Source: Nitrospira sp.
GTDB lineage: Bacteria > Nitrospirota > Nitrospiria > Nitrospirales > Nitrospiraceae
Direction: 5' to 3'
Assembly: GCA_020697375.1 (NCBI GenBank)
Contig: JAJFBJ010000047.1
Span: 1-34,832 of the forward strand
Length of the DNA: 34,832 nucleotides
The translations under genes and the position numbers were made by a program. The number at the start of each line of letters is the position of its first letter. Within the stretch, counting starts at the first letter, position 1. Shown here one piece after another: positions 24,836 through 32,239 of the stretch. Under the pieces are notes generated by a model. It was not told where the DNA came from. It searched no databases and was given only the letters and a program-made list of their open reading frames with translations.

Positions 24836-25468
24836 ATGCGACTCGTCCTTGCCTCCACCTCCCCAAGGCGATCTGAGTTATTGGCCCTTCTTGGAATGCC
24901 CTTCGAAGTCATGGCCCCGCAGTTTGTCGAACAGTTGGTGCCGCATCTTCCCGCCGGACAACAGGCGGCCAAGTTTGCTGCGGGTAAGGCCGGGTCTTGT
25001 GCGATCAACGTTTCCGATGCCTTGGTGATCGGTAGTGACACGTTGATCAGTCTTGGCTCGGAAGTGTTGGGCAAGCCACTGGATCTAATAGATGCCGAAG
25101 CCATGCTTAGACGAATGGCCGGAGAGACGCATACGATCTATACGGCGGTCGCTCTCATGAGCCAGGATCGTGGCCTTTGCGACGTGCAGGTTGCCGCCGT
25201 GCATGTCACGATGAAACCCTTCGACGAAGAGAGCCTCTCTGCCTATCTACGTACAGGAGAGAGTTTGGGTAAGGCCGGATCCTATTCAATACAGGGCGCC
25301 GGTGCCGGATTGATCGAGCGCATCGCAGGCGATTATACCGCAGCCGTGGGTCTTCCCCTTCGCATGGTCGCCGGCATGCTGCAGCGGCGTGAAATGACAT
25401 GCCCGGTGGATCTCGACCGACTGTATGCCCTCAGGCCCTACCCGAACTGGATCCGCTTCGGTTCCTAG
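24836..25468 (+). CDS. maf: Maf-family nucleoside triphosphate pyrophosphatase
   Basis: The 210-residue product has the Maf motifs: LASTSPRRSELLALLG at the start, the SDTLI acidic site (usually ADT), LGKPLDLIDAEAMLRRMAG, and the closing block KAGSYSIQGAGAGLIERIAG plus DYTAAVGLPL. These enzymes remove pyrophosphate from dTTP/UTP or modified nucleotides and keep them out of nucleic acid. ATG 24836 starts exactly at the conserved block, four bases after the dus stop. The C-terminus has about 20 residues after the usual end (CPVDLDRLYALRPYPNW). Confidence 0.88.
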   Translation: MRLVLASTSPRRSELLALLGMPFEVMAPQFVEQLVPHLPAGQQAAKFAAGKAGSCAINVSDALVIGSDTLISLGSEVLGKPLDLIDAEAMLRRMAGETHTIYTAVALMSQDRGLCDVQVAAVHVTMKPFDEESLSAYLRTGESLGKAGSYSIQGAGAGLIERIAGDYTAAVGLPLRMVAGMLQRREMTCPVDLDRLYALRPYPNWIRFGS

Positions 25469-25866
25469 GGAGTAGCAGAACATCAGAAAGACCATCGGGA
25501 GAAGGAATGGTCCGCCATCATTGAGAAGTATGGAATGTCGTCGACGAGCTCTTGAGAAGGATCAACCGGGAACTGAAAGGACGTCGTGACAAAGGCGCAA
25601 TCTTCCCCGAGGCATAGAGTCAACCGGCAATGCGACCGTTCAAAGGTCTTATTTGACGGACCATCCAGCCATGTCGTCACAGTTGAACAGCTGGATGATC
25701 GGAGCAACGAGGAGATCCGGCGGCGGACTACTCCTCTTCATCGCAAAGTTTAGCCAGGTAAAATTTGGTCGGCTTCTGCTCATCAGGAATCAACGGCTTC
25801 TTCAGAAGAATGGAGGGAGAAGATCGTCGGTTTGCCAGGGGGCTCCCTTCCCCGAGTGAAGCCAAT
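25469..25866. other. Intergenic stretch of 398 bases, possibly a degenerate repeat at its left end
   Basis: Right after the maf stop, GTAGCAGAACATCAGAAAGA (from about 25472) loosely resembles the CTAGCAGGCTGTTCAGAAAG repeat type and may be a decayed copy. A minus-strand frame of 74 codons (25483-25707) has no ribosome binding site and no recognisable family. I see no other feature. Confidence 0.3.
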
Positions 25867-26277
25867 CTATGAGGCGGGCTTCGCAGCGGCGCCTGGGAAC
25901 CATTCAGTATGTTCGTCGCCCTGCCGTCCCAAGTACGTAACCCGTTGTCCGCGCAAAAACGCAAAGTAACTCTGCACACCGGCGTTCATGGCGCGTCGGG
26001 AGAACTCGCGGTAGGGTTGACTGTTCTGCTGGCTATCCCTGATCGCCTCTCGCAACGCCGGAGCATCGAAGTTCAGTGCAACGGATGGCAGGTCTTCATA
26101 TGTGATCGGGCAGACAACCACGTCCCCTTCCGTCCCATAGTAAGTGGTGCGCAACGAGACATAATCTACATGGTAATACTCGACCCCTGCTTGGAGAAGG
26201 TTGCTTACGATCTGCGGAAACGCCAGAGTATTCGACAGACTGGCTCGCGAGGCTTTGAGCACGAGATGACCGTTCAT
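25867..26277 (-). CDS. DUF1398-like family protein
   Basis: The 136-residue product resembles the DUF1398 (phage envelope-like) family: FPQIVSNLLQAGVEYYHVDY, a TTYY segment, LNFDAPALREAIRDSQQNSQ, and the closing block YFAFLRGQRVTYLGRQGDEH followed by TEWFPG. The family is small, soluble and without a known activity. ATG 26277 is preceded by AAGGA at seven bases. It stands alone in a gene-poor stretch, with no partner on either side. Confidence 0.7.
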   Translation of the reverse strand: MNGHLVLKASRASLSNTLAFPQIVSNLLQAGVEYYHVDYVSLRTTYYGTEGDVVVCPITYEDLPSVALNFDAPALREAIRDSQQNSQPYREFSRRAMNAGVQSYFAFLRGQRVTYLGRQGDEHTEWFPGAAAKPAS

Positions 26278-26807
26278 GATGATTTCCTTCGATACATTCT
26301 GATCGATGTGTCAGCGAGCCTGAGTGACCGCCATACCTCTTCCACTTGCCTGCCTCAGACGCTTCGATGTGTCGTTGAAGCGCCCGACTTCTCGTGACTT
26401 CTCGGTTGCGAGGAAGATATGAAGGAGACTGGTTGCTTTCCCACTGGTCATCGTCACGTTTCCAGCCGTCCGCAACGGCCTCTTTCTTCAGGGTATCGTC
26501 TACCATTGTCGGACGACGGCGGTCTAAGCGCCCATTGAGCAGTATCGTAAGCGTCTCCTTTATACGTGTTTGCACTTGAACATGGCAACAGCTTCCGCCG
26601 AGGTCAGGAGCTGTGAGCGTACCATGGCTTAAGCACGGCTCGAAGTCTTAAGTCTCTCCCACCCCCGCATCCGATAGGCACAGCTTCACGGACCGGGTCG
26701 CGTAGAACAAGCTCAGGCTTCATATCCTGTGACTCCCATCTTGCGGTAGCATTCTCCATCCATTTACAATGCGCCCCATTATTCAGTGACGCGTCAGGGA
26801 GGAACTC
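26278..26807. other. Intergenic stretch of 530 bases, no gene seen
   Basis: Several short frames exist on both strands but none has good start signals or family likeness. A 10-base tandem (GACTTCTCGT/GACTTCTCGG near 26389) is present and trivial. The right end holds the probable promoter of the secreted protein gene. Confidence 0.35.
26741..26770 (+). promoter_or_regulatory. Possible promoter of the secreted hypothetical gene
   Basis: TTGCGG (26741-26746) and TACAAT (26765-26770) are 18 bases apart. They lie 37 bases before ATG 26808, which has GGGAGGA upstream. The -10 is good and the -35 moderate. Confidence 0.35.
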
Positions 26808-27482
26808 ATGCGCGCTTATGATTACTTTGCAGGCAGGCGTCGGTGGTCTCCGGGGCTTGCCGGGCTGCTGGTGGGGTCATTGGTGTGGGGGATCAGCGGG
26901 CTGGCATTGGCGATTGATATCAAATTATCTCCGGAAGAAGCCAAGATAGCCCTGGAGGCTGGACGCACGCCGATGGAAAAGGCCAACTCGCCGGAGGACG
27001 TCAAGAAGGTCTTGCAGCAGGCGTCGCTGGTGACCAGGATCGGGTCGGATCCGGAGAAGGATCCATGCGGCCCGAGCGCGATCTTGCGCACTAAGCGCTA
27101 TCGGCTCGAAGCGTTCGGCCGGCAGGAAGCGGCGGAATCGAAGAAGCAAAAAAAAGAAATCCGCATGCCCGACGAATTCATCCAGAAGGTCGTGGAGATG
27201 CCGAACATGGAAATTGAAGTGCAGCTCTGCGGCGACGATGAATACTTTGCGGAGAAGGCCGACATCGTATTTCAGCAAAAGGGAAAGAACATCCGGCCGG
27301 TGGATGTCAGTCCTGCTGATCGGGGCAGGAAAAACGACGGGCAAGGCCCGGCCTACCGGTCGCGCTTCACGGCTCGCTTCGGATACGATACCTTCGATCC
27401 AAATGGAAAGACGACCGTGATCGTGACATTGCAGGATGGACAACTTTTGCAGTTCGACGCCGATTTCTCCAAGGTGAAATAA
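26808..27482 (+). CDS. Secreted hypothetical protein
   Basis: The 224-residue product starts with a basic N-terminus (FAGRRRW) and a hydrophobic core ending LALA near residue 35, a Sec-type signal. The mature part is very charged (KKQKKEIRMPDEFIQKVVE) with two cysteines (Cys87 in DPCGPS, Cys141 in LCGDDEYF) that could pair. The C-terminal part (YRSRFTARFGYDTFDPNGKT, then TVIVTLQDGQLLQFDADF) looks like a beta-rich domain. GGGAGGA precedes ATG 26808. I do not recognise a family. It is likely periplasmic and transcribed alone. Confidence 0.65.
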   Translation: MRAYDYFAGRRRWSPGLAGLLVGSLVWGISGLALAIDIKLSPEEAKIALEAGRTPMEKANSPEDVKKVLQQASLVTRIGSDPEKDPCGPSAILRTKRYRLEAFGRQEAAESKKQKKEIRMPDEFIQKVVEMPNMEIEVQLCGDDEYFAEKADIVFQQKGKNIRPVDVSPADRGRKNDGQGPAYRSRFTARFGYDTFDPNGKTTVIVTLQDGQLLQFDADFSKVK

Positions 27483-27592
27483 CATCATGACTCAGGTGCG
27501 GGCATAGGGCCTGTGCCTGAAGCGGGCTTCTCATGGCATTCTCCGTCCTCGGCGCCTGCACCCTTCCCCTCTCGATCCAGCAGTTCGGCTCG

Positions 27593-27711
27593 CTACCGGT
27601 ACGCAAGTCGGAGATCTTCACTGCCTGGGGAACCCAAGTCCTGCCGATAAAACGTCAGCGCTCGCTCCAAATCGCAACAGCGAGAGCCATGGCAGTGATG
27701 CATGGTCTCAT
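27593..27711 (-). pseudogene. Frameshifted fragment of a VOC (glyoxalase-like) gene
   Basis: On the minus strand ATG 27711 opens MRPCITAMALAVA. A one-base shift then leads into LERALTFYRQDLG in another frame. Restoring a single G in the GTTGCGATTTGG stretch gives ...ALAVADLERALTFYRQDLG, the standard beginning of vicinal-oxygen-chelate proteins (glyoxalase/bleomycin-resistance fold). After LG the frame soon meets TAG (27593-27595), and no further VOC sequence is found downstream. I read this as the leftover 5' end of a lost gene. Confidence 0.5.
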
Positions 27712-27756
27712 GGGATCGGGCGGCTTATAACGGAAGCACCGCGCGCTGCGTTGCTG

Positions 27757-28491
27757 TTAAGGAATGTGCAGGGCGATTGGAAATGTGGCGGCATAGCCAT
27801 CGGTCGATTCTTTCGCAGCCAGCATGAGTTGCTCTCCGCCACGCCGGAAGATCCGATCATGTTGGTTTCGCACATTGCGTTCGCCTTTCGCGGCATACGG
27901 TTGGTCACGGTAAACGCGATCCGTCAGTCTATCGTCAAAATACATTTGTGAGGTAAACTCCAAACTCCGCTCTGGTATGGGGGGCGTGCGAATCTTGAGG
28001 TGAATGTGCACGGTCCTGCCGGGATACCAACCGGGATAGATGGTCACGAACCTGGCCTCGCCGCGCGCGTCGGTGATCTGGTAGCCGCGCAAAAATTTCT
28101 GACCGATGCTGTTGAAGCCGGCATCCTGCACATCGGAGTAGACACCGAGCGCATCGCAGTGCCAAATGTCCACTTGGGCGCCGGTCAGTGGGTGACAGTC
28201 TCCGGAGCTAAGTTGGAATACCTGTAATGTTAAAGCGAGTGGCGTGCCCGGCTTCATTTTTCCATCGTTCGGATCCGAGCGAACGTCGGATCGATTCAAC
28301 CGTTCGTCGACGAAATATGGACCTTGGGTTTGTTCCGGCCTGACCACACAGGAAAGGCCATGCGTGCTTGCAACGGCCCGCCTGAGAAATAGACCGCCGC
28401 CCATCAGCCAGAGTGCACCCGTGGCGCCGAGCAATGTGACCAATTGGCGTCGGGAGAGAAGCTGCCCCACAGGTGAGTCTTCATGCGTCAT
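27757..28491 (-). CDS. Tat-exported intradiol ring-cleavage dioxygenase-like protein
   Basis: The 244-residue product has a twin-arginine signal (LSRRQLVTLLGATGALW, 12-28). It then shows the intradiol dioxygenase core: QTQGPYFVDE (55-63), GAQVDIWHCDALGVYSD with Tyr118, and IYPGWYPGRTVHIHLKI with Tyr156, His162 and His164. These two Tyr and two His are the Fe(III) ligands of protocatechuate and catechol 1,2-type dioxygenases. Classical enzymes are cytoplasmic; exported relatives in many bacteria have unknown substrates. No catechol pathway genes are near. It ends only 45 bases from the VOC fragment. Confidence 0.82.
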   Translation of the reverse strand: MTHEDSPVGQLLSRRQLVTLLGATGALWLMGGGLFLRRAVASTHGLSCVVRPEQTQGPYFVDERLNRSDVRSDPNDGKMKPGTPLALTLQVFQLSSGDCHPLTGAQVDIWHCDALGVYSDVQDAGFNSIGQKFLRGYQITDARGEARFVTIYPGWYPGRTVHIHLKIRTPPIPERSLEFTSQMYFDDRLTDRVYRDQPYAAKGERNVRNQHDRIFRRGGEQLMLAAKESTDGYAATFPIALHIP

Positions 28492-28575
28492 ATTGTTCGT
28501 TTTCGTTCGAGCATGATGAACTGCAGACTACTTTTTCGAAGAAGCCTCGGCGGCAGAACGAAATTCCTCGCAGTG

Positions 28576-28683
28576 CTATTGCACTTCGACGTTGATGGTC
28601 TGAGTGGCGACGAGGAGGGCGTGATCCTTTGTCGAGCCGGTCACGGTGACCTTGTGTGTGCCTTGGTCAGATCCTGCGCCGCG
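28576..28683 (-). pseudogene. Ig-like domain gene tail in frame after the PII-like stop
   Basis: Directly after the TGA of the PII-like gene the same frame stays open for 35 codons to TAG 28576. It reads SDQGTHKVTVTGSTKDHALL and then VATQTINVEVQ. This is the classic last two strands of a bacterial Ig-like/cadherin-like domain (GTYxVTVTG...TxTVTVxV). It probably is the remnant of a secreted protein gene whose front was lost next to the PII-like gene. A true read-through tail is less likely. Confidence 0.35.
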
Positions 28684-29013
28684 TCATTCGGCAACGAAAT
28701 GTTCCCGGCGGCTGACCGCCACGTCTGTGACGAACATGGCTCCGGAATGTTTGTTGAAGAGCGGTCCGAGCCCGGAGAGGATCGGATCGACCTTGTCATT
28801 CGGCACGACCGTGAACACGATCACCTGGCTGCTCGTGTCATTGAACAGCAGATGACCTTCGTGAAATCCATGGTGCCCTTTGCCGGACACACTGTTGATG
28901 ATCGTATAGCCGGTCGCGCCGACCCGATTGAGCAGGTCAGTGACGTGCGTCACATGTTCCCCCTGAACTACGATCTTGATCTCCTTCATCGAATGCAATG
29001 TCAAACTGATCAT
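28684..29013 (-). CDS. PII-like signalling protein associated with DabAB
   Basis: The product has PII-fold features: KEIKIVVQGEHVTHVTDLLN, a small T-loop-like stretch SVSGKGHHGFHEGHLLF, and QVIVFTVVPNDKVDPILSGL plus a closing VTDVAVSRREHF strand. The T-loop lacks the uridylylated Tyr motif of GlnB/GlnK, so it is a PII-like protein such as those found beside carbon transporters (SbtB, CPII). I start at ATG 29013 because GAGGAGGG lies seven bases before it; ATG 28989 (MKEIKI) is the homology start. It overlaps the dabA 3' end by over 50 bases, so coupling is strong. It may bind an adenine nucleotide or bicarbonate and gate the transporter; this is inferred. Confidence 0.75.
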   Translation of the reverse strand: MISLTLHSMKEIKIVVQGEHVTHVTDLLNRVGATGYTIINSVSGKGHHGFHEGHLLFNDTSSQVIVFTVVPNDKVDPILSGLGPLFNKHSGAMFVTDVAVSRREHFVAE

Positions 29014-32000
29014 CCTCCGTCCCTCCTCGTATCCATCCGGCCATACTGTCATACAGATCGAATGTGTGGTCCTCCGGATTCAGGGCCGCCACGGTAATCC
29101 ATCGCTGGGTGACTAGCTGTTCAAGATGGGGATGCTGGTCGATGATCGACTGGATGCGCGCCCGCGGCGCCTCGATCACAGCCAGCAGCCGCATCGGCTC
29201 ATGATAAGGACGGGTTCCCTTCAGCACCGTTTGGGCAGGCAGGCCGATGCGCAAATCGCTCGTGCCGCCGGTCATGACGCCGATCCGGCCGACCACATTG
29301 TGATAGGCCTTGCTGCCGCTTCCGTAGATCTCGTTATCGACGGTCGAGAAGTAATGTTCCATGTTGATCCACTGAGCGACCACGAGCGGCGCGGTCATGA
29401 TGGCTTCCAGCAATTTCCCGGACGCATCCTGCCGGTAATCGTAGGAGTGAAGAAACGCGCGGCCCTGGAGATCGACCGACTGGGTCAAGGCGCGTCGCCC
29501 GATGACCATGAGGCTGTTCCGTGACAGCCCCCATTCCGGACGGACTTCCGCCCAGTGCTCGCTGCGCCTCCCGGCGAGTTGCCGTGCCGCATGAGTCTGT
29601 GAAGTTTCCTGATTCGCCTCCAACCTGATCCCTCGTTCGTGGGCCGACTGCGCTCCGGCCTCTTCCAGATCTGCCATCAGCCGCTGGAGGTCTTTGCGGT
29701 GCGTGGGGGGGGCATCTTCGAGGTCGACCACTCGGACCTGATCGCTCGTGGTATCGTGCTGGGCGGCGCAGAAATGAGTGTCGCTGGGAATTTTGATGCC
29801 TCGGCCCAGCAGGATCTCGCGAACAGTCAGGTTGTTTCCCATCGTTGCAATGGTCCTCGCATTGGGCAGCCCGTGATTTCCGCCGCAGGCGCCGCAATCG
29901 AGCGCCGACTCGTACGGGTTGTTTTGAGAGGTGCTGCCATGCGCGCAGAACAGGACGACGCGCGCGAAATTCGAGGTGAGTCCCATCAGCCGGAGGGCCG
30001 CCTCCACAAAATAGGCTTGCTCGGTGATCGAGAACCCGGTCCGTGTGAGACGATTCAGACGCTCTGAAATGCCGCGCAGACTGATCCGATAGCGCTCACG
30101 CAACTCCCGATAGAAGGCCTCCTCTCTCTCAGGATCAAGCCCCAACGCTCGCCCGACTTCACCGGCTGCTCCATCCGCATGGCCGATCGCATTTTTTCGG
30201 ATCTGATCCAGGAGCGCCGGTGAGAGGGCTGTCCCCCGGAGTCCAAATCGTTCACGAAGAATTTCGCGAATGTGCGCATGCTGCTCGGTGGTAATCATGT
30301 CATCCGCCGCTTGGCGCGAAATCTTTTCGACCGTCAAGGTGGTGGCCACCGAGGGCAGGAGCAGTTGCTTAACCCATCGGATGCTGTTGTGGTACCAGCG
30401 CGGGAACAACGTTTTGCCGAACAAAGGCAGGCTAAAAAACCAACCGAGCGCCTCCACCATGACATAGGGAGTCACCACATTTTCCTTGAGGTCATGCAGC
30501 AGTAAATGCCCGGCCGCTCCCAGGCGCGCCGCTGTCTTATGCCGTTCGGCCAGGGTTCCGTGATAGCTTCGGGGCACTTCTCGAATCTGATTCTTGGGTT
30601 TCAGGAGCACGGGGCATTGGGAGACCGTGCTCTGCATGCTGAAGGCTTGGTATTCCAAGGGGACGCCAAAAAATCCGGCCAGGCCCAATGTCTCATACCC
30701 GCCGCGATGTTCGAGGTGGCGGCGAAAGACTTCCGACCGCACGTCGATGCAGAATATAACCTGGGCAAGGGGCCTCGACAGGCCGTCTCCCTGGGGCAGC
30801 GGGAGATCGCCAAGCCGGGCGGAGGCGGCTCCCAGGTCTCGCAACTGCTGTCGCCGGTGATGGGCCTCAAAAGCCTCCAGCCAGCGCGGCCCCTGCTGCG
30901 AAGGAGGAAACCCGGCGAGCCAGTCGAGGACCGTGAGGATGTCCGACGGAGAGGTCGATTCGATTGCGGCCGGCGTAATCGACAGCGCGCTTGTCAGCCG
31001 CGCGAGCGCCCGCGCCGACTGCCGGTGAACCTGTTGTTCGTCCTCTTCGGCCTGGAGTTCGAACTGTGCGCGGCCCAATTCCTCCCAGGCCGACGGTTCG
31101 AATTGTCGATTGGAACGTGCAAGTTGCTGCGCCAGACCAGAGCCTGCGGGAGAGAGTCGTCCGGCAACCCATTCACGTCGCAGCCAGTATGCGTAGGGCT
31201 GCCCGTCCATGAATCTGCGGATCTCATCGTAGGTTCCAGCGATCCCGAGTCGATTTCGGCAACTATGCTCCACGAGCTCCCGCTCATAAAACAGACGCAC
31301 CGCCAGGTATTTCACGAGATCGATGGGAAATTGTTGCTGCCAGGCATAATTATTTTGAGTCGAGCGCCATTTGATGAAGCCGGTCCAACCAGGCAAGGCG
31401 GCCATGTGAAGGGAGAGGTACTCTTCCCATACCGGTTTGGGTATGGCGAGCTCGCCCAAACTATCCAAGACGGCGTCTTCCGTCCGGTCCGGTAGCGCGC
31501 GAATGCGTTGCCGAGCCTGTTTCAGACCGAGGCATCGGAATATGCCGTCATATTGGGCCAATGATTTCCAAGCGCGAAAGAACGTCTGATCCCGGCGCGG
31601 CATGGCCCACCCGGCCTCTCCTTCATCCAGAAAGGCGCTGCACCACTTGACCAACTCCTGGTTGATGGTTTGGACAATCGTCGTGCCCAGGGTCTGATCG
31701 CACCAGGCGCTGAGCGTCTCTCGGCTCGGTACGGCAATGGAATCACATTGAGGAGCTGAAGCGCCGGCGGGTCGTCCGTGCATGACCATCGCGAGACGCC
31801 GGGCGATGGTGTCGATGAGTTCCGGATCCCCCGCCGCCTCGTCCTCCGTTCCCTGTCCGGAAAGGAACGGCTCGGTGATCCCATGCCTCATGGATGCGGT
31901 CAGGACATCGAGGTGGGTCGTACGGCGATCTCCCAACATGACTTCTTTGTCGGCCGCGAGCGGGGAGAGTACCGTGCGCAGGTCACTGCTGCGGATGCGT

Positions 32001-32239
32001 CCTTGTCGTAAGTACTCGCGGAATGTCTCGTTGCTCAGGTACCCCCGCCCGCCGAACAGCTGCGCCCCTCGTTTCACCGCCTGCTCGAACGACATGGATT
32101 CCAAACCGTGCAGCGGATTGTGGTGAATGAACGTGCGCATCGGCCAATACGAGGAAATCACTTCCCCCGCCAGCTGAACGTAGGATCGCAACTCCATTCG
32201 CTGCGCATCGGTAAACCTCTGTGGGCTGTTCGAACTCAT
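28937..32239 (-). CDS. dabA: Inorganic carbon transporter subunit DabA (DUF2309)
   Basis: The 1100-residue product is the large soluble subunit of the DAB (DABs accumulate bicarbonate) complex, a beta-carbonic-anhydrase-like unit that makes bicarbonate from CO2 vectorially. The zinc site of characterised DabA (Cys, Asp, His, Cys) is visible: VIFCIDVRSE (Cys497, Asp499), CAHGSTSQNN (His767) and DCGACGG (Cys782). The Cys-x-Asp and His-x14-Cys spacings match. Other family blocks are FIHHNPLHGLESMSFEQA, GNHGLPNARTIA and YDYRQDASGKLLEAIMTAPL. It is longer than the Halothiobacillus protein (about 830 residues) but matches the long DUF2309 forms. Its ATG overlaps the dabB stop (ATGA). It is transcribed after dabB and overlaps the PII-like gene. 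Confidence 0.92.
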   Translation of the reverse strand: MSSNSPQRFTDAQRMELRSYVQLAGEVISSYWPMRTFIHHNPLHGLESMSFEQAVKRGAQLFGGRGYLSNETFREYLRQGRIRSSDLRTVLSPLAADKEVMLGDRRTTHLDVLTASMRHGITEPFLSGQGTEDEAAGDPELIDTIARRLAMVMHGRPAGASAPQCDSIAVPSRETLSAWCDQTLGTTIVQTINQELVKWCSAFLDEGEAGWAMPRRDQTFFRAWKSLAQYDGIFRCLGLKQARQRIRALPDRTEDAVLDSLGELAIPKPVWEEYLSLHMAALPGWTGFIKWRSTQNNYAWQQQFPIDLVKYLAVRLFYERELVEHSCRNRLGIAGTYDEIRRFMDGQPYAYWLRREWVAGRLSPAGSGLAQQLARSNRQFEPSAWEELGRAQFELQAEEDEQQVHRQSARALARLTSALSITPAAIESTSPSDILTVLDWLAGFPPSQQGPRWLEAFEAHHRRQQLRDLGAASARLGDLPLPQGDGLSRPLAQVIFCIDVRSEVFRRHLEHRGGYETLGLAGFFGVPLEYQAFSMQSTVSQCPVLLKPKNQIREVPRSYHGTLAERHKTAARLGAAGHLLLHDLKENVVTPYVMVEALGWFFSLPLFGKTLFPRWYHNSIRWVKQLLLPSVATTLTVEKISRQAADDMITTEQHAHIREILRERFGLRGTALSPALLDQIRKNAIGHADGAAGEVGRALGLDPEREEAFYRELRERYRISLRGISERLNRLTRTGFSITEQAYFVEAALRLMGLTSNFARVVLFCAHGSTSQNNPYESALDCGACGGNHGLPNARTIATMGNNLTVREILLGRGIKIPSDTHFCAAQHDTTSDQVRVVDLEDAPPTHRKDLQRLMADLEEAGAQSAHERGIRLEANQETSQTHAARQLAGRRSEHWAEVRPEWGLSRNSLMVIGRRALTQSVDLQGRAFLHSYDYRQDASGKLLEAIMTAPLVVAQWINMEHYFSTVDNEIYGSGSKAYHNVVGRIGVMTGGTSDLRIGLPAQTVLKGTRPYHEPMRLLAVIEAPRARIQSIIDQHPHLEQLVTQRWITVAALNPEDHTFDLYDSMAGWIRGGTEDDQFDIAFDEGDQDRSSGGTCDARH

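Noticed and set aside
25483..25707. Minus-strand frame of 74 codons after maf
   Set aside because: Composition is protein-like in part, but there is no start signal or recognisable family, and it may overlap a decayed repeat.
26096..26575. Minus-strand frame of 159 codons overlapping the DUF1398-like gene
   Set aside because: The DUF1398-like frame explains the overlap, and the remaining part has shadow-like Arg/Ser/His composition.
30506..31495. Plus-strand open frame of 329 codons
   Set aside because: It is entirely opposite dabA, where the zinc-site motifs fix the true frame.
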